Positions 52,911 through 61,343 of a stretch of 64,000 nucleotides of DNA are shown piece by piece. The translations under genes and the position numbers were made by a program. How positions within the stretch are numbered: the first letter of the stretch is position 1; each line of letters begins with the position of its first letter. Source of the stretch: Hymenobacter glacialis. Its GTDB lineage: Bacteria > Bacteroidota > Bacteroidia > Cytophagales > Hymenobacteraceae. The stretch is from positions 1 to 64,000 of the forward strand of contig NZ_MDZC01000057.1 of NCBI RefSeq assembly GCF_001816165.1. The letters are read 5' to 3'. The notes under the pieces were generated by a model. It worked only from the letters and a program-made list of their open reading frames with translations. It was not told the DNA's origin and made no database searches.

Positions 52911-53474
52911 ATGAAAAATACCTATTTCAACCCCTGGCACAACGTTTCGCGCGGCGATAACAACCCACAGGTTGTGCAATCCATCATTGAAATTCCCAAG
53001 GGCAGCAAAGGCAAATACGAGCTTGACAAAGACAGCGGCCTGCTGAAGCTCGACCGCGTGCTGTTCTCGGCCGTGCATTACCCGGCCGCCTACGGTTTCA
53101 TCCCCCAAACTTATTGCGACGACAAAGACCCGCTGGATATTCTGGTGCTCTGCTCGGTCGACATCGTGCCCATGTGCATCGTGGAGGCCAAGGTCATCGG
53201 CGTGATGCAGATGGTGGACCAGAACGAAGAGGACGATAAAATCATCGCCGTGGCCGCCCACGATATTTCGGTGAATCACTACAACGACATCAGCGACCTG
53301 CCCCCGCACACGCTGCTGGAGATGCGCCGCTTTTTCGAGGACTACAAAGCCCTCGAACACAACAAGCACGTGGTAGTGGAGCGCTTCATGGGCAAGGAAG
53401 ATGCCTACCGCATCATCAACGACAGCATCAAGCTCTACGACGAAACCTTCGGCCAGCTGCAGGCTGCCATGTAA
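52911..53474 (+). CDS. ppa: Inorganic pyrophosphatase (family I)
   Basis: A 187-residue cytoplasmic enzyme hydrolysing PPi to two phosphates. Signature blocks are [43 protein letters not shown] (read in pieces), the metal-binding Asp residues DDKDPLD and a late HFF-like [17 protein letters not shown]. Length is normal. A terminator follows at 53528. Confidence 0.95.
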   Translation: MKNTYFNPWHNVSRGDNNPQVVQSIIEIPKGSKGKYELDKDSGLLKLDRVLFSAVHYPAAYGFIPQTYCDDKDPLDILVLCSVDIVPMCIVEAKVIGVMQMVDQNEEDDKIIAVAAHDISVNHYNDISDLPPHTLLEMRRFFEDYKALEHNKHVVVERFMGKEDAYRIINDSIKLYDETFGQLQAAM

Positions 53475-53527
53475 AGTATAAGAATGGCGGGCGCGTGTCT
53501 GCGTAGCGCCAGCTAATCTTTCTGCCT

Positions 53528-53570
53528 AAAGGCGAAGCACGAACGATTGACGTTCGGCTTCGCCTTTTTT
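53528..53570 (+). terminator. Terminator of ppa
   Basis: AAAGGCGAAGC then CGAACG pair with CGTTCG and GCTTCGCC, followed by TTTTTT. It lies 54 bp after the ppa stop. Confidence 0.75.
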
Positions 53571-53654
53571 GCGCTTGCTACCCAAAAGCAACCCCGTGAG
53601 TACTACCTCCGCTGAAACCAACCGGTACTGCAGACGGCGGCACTAATTTTACCC

Positions 53655-54533
53655 GTGGCCAATCTGCACCTGCCTGCTTGTCTTGTTGCTGCCCGCCACC
53701 CGCTGGGCCGCCTGCTCGATGCTGTGCTCTATAGCAGCGCGTGGCTGGCGGCGGCGGCGGCGGCCCAGACGGCCGCCACCCTGCACCAATGGCCGGCCAT
53801 CAGCAGCGCCGGGTACCGGCTGGTGGCGCTGGTGTTTGCCGCTACACTGCTCGTCTACAACCTCGATGCTGCGCTGCCTTTTAAGAACCGCGAGCCGGCC
53901 GGTACTTCGGCCCGCAAGGCCTGGCAGCAGCGCCACCGCCCGCTTCTGCTGGGGCTGGCGGGCGGGGCGGCGGCGGCGGCCGGGTACTTCTTTTTCGTGG
54001 ATGGCTGGTGGCGCTACTGGCCGGGGCTGGCGCCGCTGGTGGCGCTGGCGCTGCTGTATTCGTGGCCGCTGTGGCCGTGGCACGGGCGGCGCCGGGCCCT
54101 GCGCGAAATCCCGCTGCTCAAAGGCTTCCTCATTGCCCTGGTGTGGACGGCCGTGACTGTGGGCCTGCCGATGCTGCTATTGCGCCACTCCGTGGCTGAT
54201 GTGGCCGGGCTGCTGGGCCAGCGCTTTTGCCTGATAATGGTCATCACCATCGTGTTCGACGTTCGTGATTACGGGCGCGACCGCCGGGCGGGCACCCGCA
54301 CTTTTCCCGGCGTGCTGGGCGTGGCCGGGGCTCGGCGGCTGGCCCTGGGGTTCCTGCTGGCTTCGGTGGCGCTGGGCCTGGTGCGGGGCGCCCCGCCGCT
54401 GGCCGTGCTGCTGCCCGGCGCGCTCACCGCCAGCGTGGTGAGCGCCGCCGAAGAAACCCGCAGCGACTACTTCTACGCCCTGCTCACCGATGGCCTGCTG
54501 CTGGTACAGGCCGCCGCCTACTTTGTGTTTTAA
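53655..54533 (+). CDS. UbiA-like prenyltransferase family membrane protein
   Basis: A 292-residue protein with about eight TM helices and a GTG start. Two Asp motifs at UbiA positions are visible: YNLDAALPFKNRE (NxxD-type, about residue 75) and VFDVRDYGRDRRAGTRTFPG (DxRDxxxD, about residue 200). They suggest binding of a prenyl diphosphate with Mg2+. It resembles the divergent UbiA-like proteins of Bacteroidota whose substrate is unknown. No quinone or carotenoid genes flank it. Ala-rich, high-GC codons like the neighbours. Confidence 0.55.
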   Translation: MANLHLPACLVAARHPLGRLLDAVLYSSAWLAAAAAAQTAATLHQWPAISSAGYRLVALVFAATLLVYNLDAALPFKNREPAGTSARKAWQQRHRPLLLGLAGGAAAAAGYFFFVDGWWRYWPGLAPLVALALLYSWPLWPWHGRRRALREIPLLKGFLIALVWTAVTVGLPMLLLRHSVADVAGLLGQRFCLIMVITIVFDVRDYGRDRRAGTRTFPGVLGVAGARRLALGFLLASVALGLVRGAPPLAVLLPGALTASVVSAAEETRSDYFYALLTDGLLLVQAAAYFVF

Positions 54534-56071
54534 GCCGGCTGGCTGCATTGGCGCAGCGCCGGGCCAATGTGGCGCACAATATCGCCGGCTACCAGCCCGG
54601 CTTCGCCGGTTTGGTGAGCAGCCAGGTCGCCGGCCAGGCCGTGGGCGAACACAGCCAGCCGCACGGCCTCGAAGGGCAGGAGCCGGGCATTGGCGCGCAG
54701 GGCCAGGAGCAGGCCGGTGAGCACGTCGCCGCTGCCGCCAGTGGCCATGCCAGGGTTGCCGGTGCTGTTGAAGTGCAGCTCGCCACTGGGTGTGGCCAGG
54801 CAGGTGTAGGCGCCTTTGAGCACCACCAGGCAGCGGTGCCGCTGGGCAAATTCGCGCAGCAGCTCCAGGCGGTGGTAGTCGTTGCGGGCGGGCCCGGTGA
54901 GGCGCTCGAATTCCTTGGGGTGGGGGGTGAGCACGGTGTTTTCGGGGAGCAGCGCCAGTAGCTCGCGGTGCTGGCCCAGCAGGTTCAGCGCGTCGGCATC
55001 GAGGACGAGGGGCAACGACTGCCCGGTTTTTTCGCGGTGCTGGCTGGCCGCTTTCAGTAACTGGCGCAACACGGCGAGGCTGGCAGCGTGCTGCCCCAGA
55101 CCCGGGCCGATGGCAACCGCCTGGTACGGCTTCAAGTCAGGAAGCTCGCTGATGTGGTCGGCCTGCGGGTCGGTCAGGCACATGGCTTCGGGCTGGCTGG
55201 TTTGGATGATGTCGTAGCCGCAGGCCGGGACGTGGGCCGTGAGCAGGCCCACGCCGCCGCGCAGGCACGCGCCTGCTGCCAGCACGGCCGCGCCCATTTT
55301 GCCCCGGCTGCCGGCCAGCAGCAGCGCGTGCCCAAATGTGCCCTTGTGGCTGAACCTGGGCCGTGGCGACAGCTGGCCAGCCACAACGGGCTCATCGGTG
55401 TATTGCCAGGGCGTGGTGGCACTGGCAATAAAACCGGTACTCAGCTCAATATCTTCAACCTGCCACTCGCCCACAAACTCCGCATTTTGTGGCAGCAGGA
55501 AAGCCAGCTTGGGCAGGCCGAAGCTCACGGTGTGCTGCGCCCGCACCACGGCGCTATCGGCCGGCTGGGGGGCATCGGCGAAGAGGCCGCTGGGCATATC
55601 TACGGCCACCACGCGGGCCTGCGACTGGTTGAGGTGCTGCACCACGGCGGCGGCCAGCCCCGCCAGCGGCCGGCTCAGGCCGGTGCCAAACAGGGCATCG
55701 ACCACCACGATATTGGCGGAAATGGCGGGCAGGGCTTCGGGGCTGATTTCGGTGACGGGTACGGCGGCGGGCAGGCGCTGGCGGTTGTGTTGCCAGTCGG
55801 GCGAGTAGCGACTGGCAGGCAGCAGGGCCACGCGCACCGAATAGTTGGCTTCGTGGAGCAGGCGGGCCAGTGCCAGTCCGTCGCCGCCGTTGTTGCCGGG
55901 GCCGCAGAGCAGCAGCGTGTCGGCAGGCACCCGACCATAGCCGTACTGGTCATGGAACCAGAACAGCAGCGCCTGGGCGGCGCGCTCCATGAGCTGCGCC
56001 GAGCTGAGGCCCTGCTCGGTAATGGTGGCCTGGTCGAGGGCGCGGGTTTGAGCGGCGGTGAGAATTTTCAT
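54530..56071 (-). CDS. nnr: Nnr, bifunctional NAD(P)HX epimerase/dehydratase
   Basis: A 513-residue metabolite-repair enzyme. The N-terminal YjeF epimerase domain (1-220) has LLCGPGNNGGDGLALARLL and VDALFGTGLSRPL. The C-terminal ribokinase-like dehydratase (230-513) has VLDADALNLLG, TPHPKEFERL, KGAYTCLATP and the catalytic NPGMATGGSGDVLTGLL. It repairs hydrated NADH and NADPH. The gene overlaps the end of the convergent UbiA-like gene by 4 bp. Confidence 0.95.
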   Translation of the reverse strand: MKILTAAQTRALDQATITEQGLSSAQLMERAAQALLFWFHDQYGYGRVPADTLLLCGPGNNGGDGLALARLLHEANYSVRVALLPASRYSPDWQHNRQRLPAAVPVTEISPEALPAISANIVVVDALFGTGLSRPLAGLAAAVVQHLNQSQARVVAVDMPSGLFADAPQPADSAVVRAQHTVSFGLPKLAFLLPQNAEFVGEWQVEDIELSTGFIASATTPWQYTDEPVVAGQLSPRPRFSHKGTFGHALLLAGSRGKMGAAVLAAGACLRGGVGLLTAHVPACGYDIIQTSQPEAMCLTDPQADHISELPDLKPYQAVAIGPGLGQHAASLAVLRQLLKAASQHREKTGQSLPLVLDADALNLLGQHRELLALLPENTVLTPHPKEFERLTGPARNDYHRLELLREFAQRHRCLVVLKGAYTCLATPSGELHFNSTGNPGMATGGSGDVLTGLLLALRANARLLPFEAVRLAVFAHGLAGDLAAHQTGEAGLVAGDIVRHIGPALRQCSQPA

Positions 56072-56093
56072 GTGAGCGTTTGCTGGGCTTGTG

Positions 56094-56121
56094 TCAACCT
56101 CACGTTAACGTGAGGTTGACG
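56094..56121. promoter_or_regulatory. Perfect 28-bp palindrome, MerR-operator-like
   Basis: The left half GTCAACCTCACGTT is followed by its exact complement with no spacer, so the dyad centre is between 56107 and 56108. Another GACGTGAGG follows directly. It lies between the divergent nnr (start 56071) and hydrolase (start 56144) genes. A CCTCA-N-TGAGG core is typical of MerR/SoxR-family operators, which lie between -35 and -10. No MerR gene is in the window. Confidence 0.7.
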
Positions 56122-56143
56122 TGAGGACGGTGTACTTTTATAC

Positions 56144-56683
56144 ATGCAAGAAACCACCCGCGTCTTCACCGTTCCCGGCCTCGGCAGCTCGGGCCCCGAC
56201 CATTGGCAAACGTATTTTGAGCGCACGCAGCCCGACATCACCCGCATTGAGCAACGTGAATGGGACGTGCCCGACCGCGCCGAATGGGTGGAGCGCCTCG
56301 AAGCCGCCCTCGACGGCCAGGACCTGAGCCAGGTGGTGCTGGTGGCCCACAGCCTGGGCTGCATCACCATTGCGCACTGGGCCGGCAAGTACGGCCACCG
56401 CATCAAGGGCGCGCTGCTGGTGGCCCCCAGCGACGTGGAAACCGCACGTTTTGCCACCTTCCCCACCACCGGCTTCGCCCCGATGCCGCTGGCCCGGCTG
56501 CCCTTCCCCAGCAAAGTGGTGTGCAGCCAGAACGATGAATGGGTGACGCCCGCCCGCGCCCGGCAGTTTGCCGAGGCCTGGGGCAGCGAGCTGGTGGACC
56601 TCGGCGAGGCCGGCCACATCAGCACCGACAGCGGCTACGGCGACTGGCCGGCCGGGCTTACGCTGCTGCAGGACTGGTGGTAG
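56144..56683 (+). CDS. RBBP9/YdeN-like alpha/beta hydrolase
   Basis: A 179-residue small hydrolase. N-terminus RVFTVPGLGSSGPDHWQTYFE and the DW..RLE block (VPDRAEWVERLEAAL), nucleophile elbow LVAHSLGCITIAHW, acid in VVCSQNDEWVTPARA and the catalytic His in GEAGHISTDSGYGDWP. This is the RBBP9/YdeN (DUF-type serine hydrolase) pattern. The substrate is not known. The palindrome at 56094 lies just upstream and probably controls it. Confidence 0.87.
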   Translation: MQETTRVFTVPGLGSSGPDHWQTYFERTQPDITRIEQREWDVPDRAEWVERLEAALDGQDLSQVVLVAHSLGCITIAHWAGKYGHRIKGALLVAPSDVETARFATFPTTGFAPMPLARLPFPSKVVCSQNDEWVTPARARQFAEAWGSELVDLGEAGHISTDSGYGDWPAGLTLLQDWW

Positions 56684-56776
56684 GGAGCGCCCCAGGCCCG
56701 GCCCCACGCGGGAACCTCCCGGGGCCGGGCGCGTTTACCTTACTCCTACTGTTTCTTCTGAATAATCACTGTTGAC

Positions 56777-57229
56777 ATGCAAACCTGGAACGACGTTATC
56801 CGCCTAGCCAACCACCCCGTGCCCTCGCCGCGCCGGGTAGAGAAAACCCCCGCCGAGTGGCGCCAGCAGCTCACCGCCGAGCAGTTCCACGTCACCCGTG
56901 AGCACGGCACCGAGCGCGCCTTCACCGGCGAGTACTGCGAGGCCCACGAGGCCGGCCTCTACGCCTGCGTGTGCTGCGGCACGCCCCTCTACGACTCGCG
57001 CACCAAGTTCGAGTCGGGCACCGGTTGGCCCAGTTTCACGGCGCCTGTCGACGAAAGCGCCATCCGCTACAAGAAGGACACCAGCTACGGCATGACCCGC
57101 GTGGAGGCGCTCTGCAATGTGTGCGACGCCCACCAGGGCCACGTATTTCCCGATGGCCCGGCCCCCAGCGGCCTGCGCCTGTGCATCAATTCGGCCAGCA
57201 TCAAGCTAATGACCGAAGCCGATAAGTAG
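56777..57229 (+). CDS. msrB: MsrB, peptide-methionine (R)-S-oxide reductase
   Basis: A 150-residue repair enzyme that reduces Met-R-sulfoxide. Zinc ligands are in YACVCCGTPLY and ALCNVCDAHQGHVF; the core includes FESGTGWPSF; the catalytic Cys136 is in RLCINSAS. The catalytic residue is Cys, not selenocysteine. No signal peptide, so cytoplasmic. It lies 94 bp after the hydrolase; both could respond to oxidative stress, but that link is inference. Confidence 0.95.
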   Translation: MQTWNDVIRLANHPVPSPRRVEKTPAEWRQQLTAEQFHVTREHGTERAFTGEYCEAHEAGLYACVCCGTPLYDSRTKFESGTGWPSFTAPVDESAIRYKKDTSYGMTRVEALCNVCDAHQGHVFPDGPAPSGLRLCINSASIKLMTEADK

Positions 57230-57250
57230 CCTGCTCACTGAAAACCAGCA

Positions 57251-57342
57251 CGTCGTGCTGAGCGAAGTCGAAGCACCTCTACCGCAGTAGCAAATAAATT
57301 ACGCTCGCAGTAGAGATGCTTTGACTTCGCTCAGCATGACGC
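57251..57342. repeat. GTCATGCTGAGC-type inverted repeat upstream of sdaAA
   Basis: The left arm CGTGCTGAGCGAAGTCGAAG and right arm CTTCGCTCAGCATGACGC are complementary with a few mismatches, around an AT-rich spacer (CAAATAAATTACG). Same family as the copies in the atp operon and efflux locus. Confidence 0.75.
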
Positions 57343-57410
57343 TCTACTTTTGTGCGTGTTCGCGTTTGCACGCTTTCCCGTTTCCACTCACTTTCAATCC
57401 CACCCGCGCC

Positions 57411-58313
57411 ATGTCCCTTCTCTTCAACGATTTTGCCTCCTGGGGCGCGCACTGTGCCGAAACCGGCGAACCGCTCTACCAGGCCGTATTGGCTTACGAA
57501 ATTGAGCAGAAGGGCCGCACAGAAGAAGAAATATGGAACGGCCTGCAGCGGGCCTACGATGTGATGCGTGACGCCGTGCATGAAGGCCTGACCGGCGACA
57601 TGACCTCACGCTCGGGCATGATAAACAACGGGGCCAAGAAGATTGCCGCCTCGCCCGTTACCGTGCTCTCGCCCGAGTTCAAGCAGCTCATCACCCGCGC
57701 TTTGGGTGCCAAGGAGGTGAATTCCTGCATGGGCCGGGTGGTGGCCGCGCCTACGGCCGGCGCCTCCGGCATATTGCCCGGCGTGCTCGTTACCATCCAG
57801 GACCTGCACAAGCTCAGCGACCGCCAGATTCTGGAGGGCCTGCTGGTGGCGGCCGGCATTGCCCTCATCATCGAGCAGAATGCCTCCCTGGCCGGGGCCG
57901 TGGGTGGCTGCCAGGCCGAGACCGGCAGCGCGGCGGCCATGGGCAGCGGCGCCATTGTGTATTGCCTGGGCGGACCGGTAGAGCAGGTGTTTGCGGCCGT
58001 GGCCGTCACCATTCAGTGCATGTTGGGCTTGGTCTGTGACCCCGTGGCGGGCTTGGTGGAAGTGCCCTGCGTGGTGCGCAATGCTTCGGCGGCGGCCATT
58101 GCGTTTTCCTCGGCCCAGATTGCCATTGCGGGCATTGACCCCGTTATCCCCGTGGACCAGTGCGTGGCGGCTCTGGGCGAAGTGGGGCAGGCCATGGAAA
58201 CCCGCTACAAGGAAACCGCCCTCGGCGGCCTGGCCAACACCACCCGCGGCCGCGAAATTGAGCAGCGCGTGCTGGTGCAGGACATCAACATTCTTCCCGA
58301 CGACGGGGAGTAG
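57411..58313 (+). CDS. sdaAA: L-serine dehydratase, iron-sulfur type, alpha subunit
   Basis: A 300-residue enzyme subunit that deaminates L-serine to pyruvate with a [4Fe-4S] cluster. Cluster-binding and catalytic blocks: SRSGMINNGAKKI, NSCMGRVVAAPTAGASGILPG (read in pieces), GAVGGCQAETGSAAAM, VCDPVAGLVEVPCVVRN. ATG at 57411 begins the normal MSLLFNDFASW. The beta subunit is not next to it. Confidence 0.92.
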   Translation: MSLLFNDFASWGAHCAETGEPLYQAVLAYEIEQKGRTEEEIWNGLQRAYDVMRDAVHEGLTGDMTSRSGMINNGAKKIAASPVTVLSPEFKQLITRALGAKEVNSCMGRVVAAPTAGASGILPGVLVTIQDLHKLSDRQILEGLLVAAGIALIIEQNASLAGAVGGCQAETGSAAAMGSGAIVYCLGGPVEQVFAAVAVTIQCMLGLVCDPVAGLVEVPCVVRNASAAAIAFSSAQIAIAGIDPVIPVDQCVAALGEVGQAMETRYKETALGGLANTTRGREIEQRVLVQDINILPDDGE

Positions 58314-58334
58314 CTGCTACCGCAGCGGCCGCGG

Positions 58335-59405
58335 CTATCGGGTGCTGCTGCTCACGCCCGAGAGGCCCGGCGCCATGGTCAGGCGTGCCAGAAATTGCAG
58401 GGCCGTTGTGTAGCGGTTCCGCAGGTCGCAGTAGTGGGTCCAGGCCGCTTCGTGGTCTTCGAGCAGCGTCAGGCCTTTACTCTGCAATTCGTGGCAGGCC
58501 GACTCAAAGTCGGCGCGGCTGGGGGGCTTCAGGCCATCGCCCGGCCCGAGGTAGTCGGGTTCGGCATTGGCTTTGTCATCGAAAAAGCGGTATACCCGGT
58601 TCAGGGCGAGGCAGCCAGCCTTGAAAGTGATTTCAACCTGCCGGGGCCGGGGGCCGTCTACTACCGCAAAGAGCAGCGCCGCCGTGTCCAGAATCAGCCC
58701 GCTGCTGGCCACCCAGGAGCGGCCGGGCTGGGGCGAGCGAAAGAAGGCAATGATGGGCAGCGACGTGTGGCTTTCTTCAATCTCCACAAACCACCGCTCC
58801 CATTCACTCCATTGCTGTTCGTCGTTCTGCACCGAGCCGTCGTGGTTGAGCCAGCCCAGCAGGCAGGCGGCCGTGGGCGGGGTGCCGGCCCGCAGTTCCA
58901 GCAGCCCCACCGTCACCTCGCGCCGCGAAAATGCCTGGTAGATAGTGGGCAGGTAGGAAAGCAGTAGGGTGAGCAGCAGCAGGCCCAGGGCCGCCTCGGA
59001 GTACGTGAGCACGGCGATGCCGATGTGCCGCGTGCTGGTGGTGCCCAGGGTCATCAGGGAGCTGCTGCTTAGTTCGTAGCAGCGTTCCCAGCTGCCCTCG
59101 CCTAAGGCCCAGTAGAGGCTGGTGTAGCCCAGGCCTACCAGCGCCTCCCACACCACCGGCAGCGCCACCAGTGCCACCGGCGCGTAGTGGGCCATGATGC
59201 GGTCGCGCCGCTCGTAGGAATTGGCCAGCTTGGCTGTGGCCTCAAACAGCACCCGTATCCACACAAAAACCTTCACGTTCATGGACACCACCTCGTTGCG
59301 GGGCAGCACAAACGAGCGAATGGCCGCCGATACCGTGGTGATGACCAGGATGACGCCTCCCAGTCCAGTGACCACGCGCAGAATAAGCAGCAGAGTTGGG
59401 TGCAT
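58335..59405 (-). CDS. Putative ion-channel-like membrane protein with degenerate filter
   Basis: A 356-residue protein with about four TM helices in the first 170 residues (ILRVVTGLGGVILVITTVSAA, APVALVALPVVWEALVGLG, then a pore-like loop and YSEAALGLLLLTLLLSYLPTIY) and a soluble C-terminal domain. The segment SSSSLMTLGTTSTRHIGIAVLTYSEAALG is placed like the pore loop and final helix of a two-TM potassium channel, but the filter TxGYG is TLGTT. So selectivity for K+ is doubtful. I do not know its function; the C-terminal region has no recognised domain. Confidence 0.5.
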   Translation of the reverse strand: MHPTLLLILRVVTGLGGVILVITTVSAAIRSFVLPRNEVVSMNVKVFVWIRVLFEATAKLANSYERRDRIMAHYAPVALVALPVVWEALVGLGYTSLYWALGEGSWERCYELSSSSLMTLGTTSTRHIGIAVLTYSEAALGLLLLTLLLSYLPTIYQAFSRREVTVGLLELRAGTPPTAACLLGWLNHDGSVQNDEQQWSEWERWFVEIEESHTSLPIIAFFRSPQPGRSWVASSGLILDTAALLFAVVDGPRPRQVEITFKAGCLALNRVYRFFDDKANAEPDYLGPGDGLKPPSRADFESACHELQSKGLTLLEDHEAAWTHYCDLRNRYTTALQFLARLTMAPGLSGVSSSTR

Positions 59406-59471
59406 AAAAGGTTAAAATGCCTGTTACGCACCACGCCACCAAATAGCTGGGCAACCAAGGGCTTGGAATGC

Positions 59472-60851
59472 CTAAAAGGTTGCTGCTCTGTTCTTCCACA
59501 TGTCGTGGAACGAGGCCGGGGCCACGGCCAGCGCGGCGCGGCGCTTGCTCCAGCCCACCTGGCCCAACAGGCGTCCCAGGCTCCAGTCCTTCACCTTGGC
59601 GGGCAGCAGGTCTAGGGCCCAGCGGTGCTGCATGCTCCATTTCCACAGGCCAATGGCAAGCCGTTCTTCGGTGGGTGCATGGCCTTCCTCCACGCTTTGC
59701 TTGCGGTTGAGTAACAGTAAATTATGCAGGGGGATGCGCACCGGGCACACGGTGGTGCAGGCCCCGCACAGGCTGCTGGCGTAGCTTAGGTGCTTGTGCT
59801 CGGGCAGGCCGCTCAGGTGTGGGCTGATGACCGAGCCGATGGGGCCGGAGTACGTGGTTTCGTAAGTGTGTCCGCCGATGTTCTTGTACACCGGGCATAC
59901 ATTGAGGCAGGCGCCGCAACGAATGCAGCGCAGCGCGGCGCGCTTGTCGGGCTGGGCCAGCAGGTTGGTGCGGCCGTTGTCAAGCAGGATGACCACCATT
60001 TCCTCGGGCCCGTCTACTTCGCCGGGCTGGCGCGGGCCGAAGTACACCGTGTTGTACACCGTGACTTGCTGGCCGGTGCCGCTGGTGCTAAGCAGGGGCC
60101 AGAACAAGTCCAAGTCGGTTAGCTTGGGAATGATTTTTTCGATGCCCACCACCGCGATGTGCAGCTTGGGGAAGGTGGCCGAGAGGCGGGCGTTGCCCTC
60201 GTTCTCGGTTACGGCCACGGCGCCCGCGTCGGCAACGAGGAAGTTGCCGCCGGTCACGCCCACTTCGGCGGCGGTGTACTTGCCGCGCAGCAGGTGCCGG
60301 GCCGTGAGCACCAGCTCCTGGGCGTCGTCGGTACTCTGGGTGCCCAGGTGCTTCACGAAAATGTCGTTGATGTCGGCCTTGCTCAGGTGCATGGCCGGCG
60401 TCACAATGTGGTAGGGCCGCTCACCGTTTAGCTGCACGATGTACTCGCCCAGGTCCGTTTCCACCGATTCCACGCCCTGCGATGCCAAGTACTGGTTGAG
60501 GTGGATTTCCTCGGTGGTCATGCTTTTGGCTTTCACCACCGTTTTGGCGTTGCGAGCCTTGGTCAGCTTCCCTATTTCGGCCAGGGCCTCGGCCGCGTCT
60601 TGCGCCCAGATTACCCGCCCGCCCCGGGCCGTGAAGGCAGCTTCAAATTGCAGCAGGTACTGGTCCAGCTTTTCGAGCACGGTGGCTTTGAGGTAGGCGC
60701 CGCGGTCGCGGGCCAGCTCATGCTGGTCGTAGAGCTTGAGGCCCGCGTTCACGGCCGCGTCGTACTTGCCGATATTGAACCGGATTTTGCGGCGGTGCTC
60801 GCGGTCGAAGGCCTTGGCTTCGGCGTCTTTTTGGAATTGTTCGGCCTTCAT
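59472..60851 (-). CDS. lutB: LutB-like iron-sulfur protein of lactate utilisation
   Basis: A 459-residue protein. The N-terminal LUD domain (about 60-290; GVTGGNFLVADAGAVAVTENEGNARL in two pieces) is followed by two [4Fe-4S] motifs, CIRCGACLNVCPVY and CGACTTVCPVRIP, and a C-terminal helical tail. LutB acts with LutA and LutC to oxidise L-lactate. Neither partner is adjacent here, so they may be encoded elsewhere. It is divergent from no gene: its upstream neighbour on the same strand is the GxxExxY gene. Confidence 0.9.
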   Translation of the reverse strand: MKAEQFQKDAEAKAFDREHRRKIRFNIGKYDAAVNAGLKLYDQHELARDRGAYLKATVLEKLDQYLLQFEAAFTARGGRVIWAQDAAEALAEIGKLTKARNAKTVVKAKSMTTEEIHLNQYLASQGVESVETDLGEYIVQLNGERPYHIVTPAMHLSKADINDIFVKHLGTQSTDDAQELVLTARHLLRGKYTAAEVGVTGGNFLVADAGAVAVTENEGNARLSATFPKLHIAVVGIEKIIPKLTDLDLFWPLLSTSGTGQQVTVYNTVYFGPRQPGEVDGPEEMVVILLDNGRTNLLAQPDKRAALRCIRCGACLNVCPVYKNIGGHTYETTYSGPIGSVISPHLSGLPEHKHLSYASSLCGACTTVCPVRIPLHNLLLLNRKQSVEEGHAPTEERLAIGLWKWSMQHRWALDLLPAKVKDWSLGRLLGQVGWSKRRAALAVAPASFHDMWKNRAATF

Positions 60852-60912
60852 TCGCGCAAGGTTTCGCTAAGTTTTAGAATTAAGTTTCGCTAAGACAGAG
60901 AGCAGCCAGCGC

Positions 60913-61293
60913 TTAGCGGAGGTTGTTGGCTAAGCGGATGATGTTGCCTTTGAGGGATTCCACATTGAAATTGAAGAGTAGGCCGAGGCGCAGGTCAGCT
61001 AACCGCAGGTAGTTGAGAAGTTGTTTTGAGTGGATGGGAATCAGGTTTTCGCAGGATTTCAACTCCAAAATGACCTTGCCTTCCACTAGCACATCCAGGC
61101 GAAAACCAATGGCCAGCTTCACGCCATCGTACACTACCGGAACGGGTACCTGCGTCTCAACTTCGAGGCCCTGCTTGCGCAACTCATGCGTGAGCGCAGC
61201 CTCATAAACCGACTCCAATAGCCCGGGGCCCAAAGCACTGTGCACCCGAAAAGCAGCATCAAGTACCACTTTCGAAATCTCGTTCTCGCTCAT
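60913..61293 (-). CDS. GxxExxY family protein
   Basis: A 126-residue soluble protein with the family signature GPGLLESVYEAAL and a PD-(D/E)XK-like core (FRLDVLVEGKVILELKS). Such proteins are common in Bacteroidota and cyanobacteria, often scattered and duplicated. The nuclease-like fold suggests DNA-related activity, but this has not been settled. It lies 61 bp upstream of lutB on the same strand and may be a recent insertion; no repeats mark its edges. Confidence 0.85.
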   Translation of the reverse strand: MSENEISKVVLDAAFRVHSALGPGLLESVYEAALTHELRKQGLEVETQVPVPVVYDGVKLAIGFRLDVLVEGKVILELKSCENLIPIHSKQLLNYLRLADLRLGLLFNFNVESLKGNIIRLANNLR

Positions 61294-61343
61294 GAAAACA
61301 AACTTAGCGGGACTTGATTTTTAAACTTCGCGAGACTTTGCGC

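Noticed and set aside
53655..54533. Call as a confident UbiA prenyltransferase with a named substrate
   Set aside because: Only the two Asp motifs and helix count support it; no pathway neighbours, so it was kept at family level with modest confidence.
60913..61293. GxxExxY protein as part of a defence or toxin-antitoxin island
   Set aside because: No partner gene, mobile element or defence gene adjoins it; flanks are ordinary metabolic genes.
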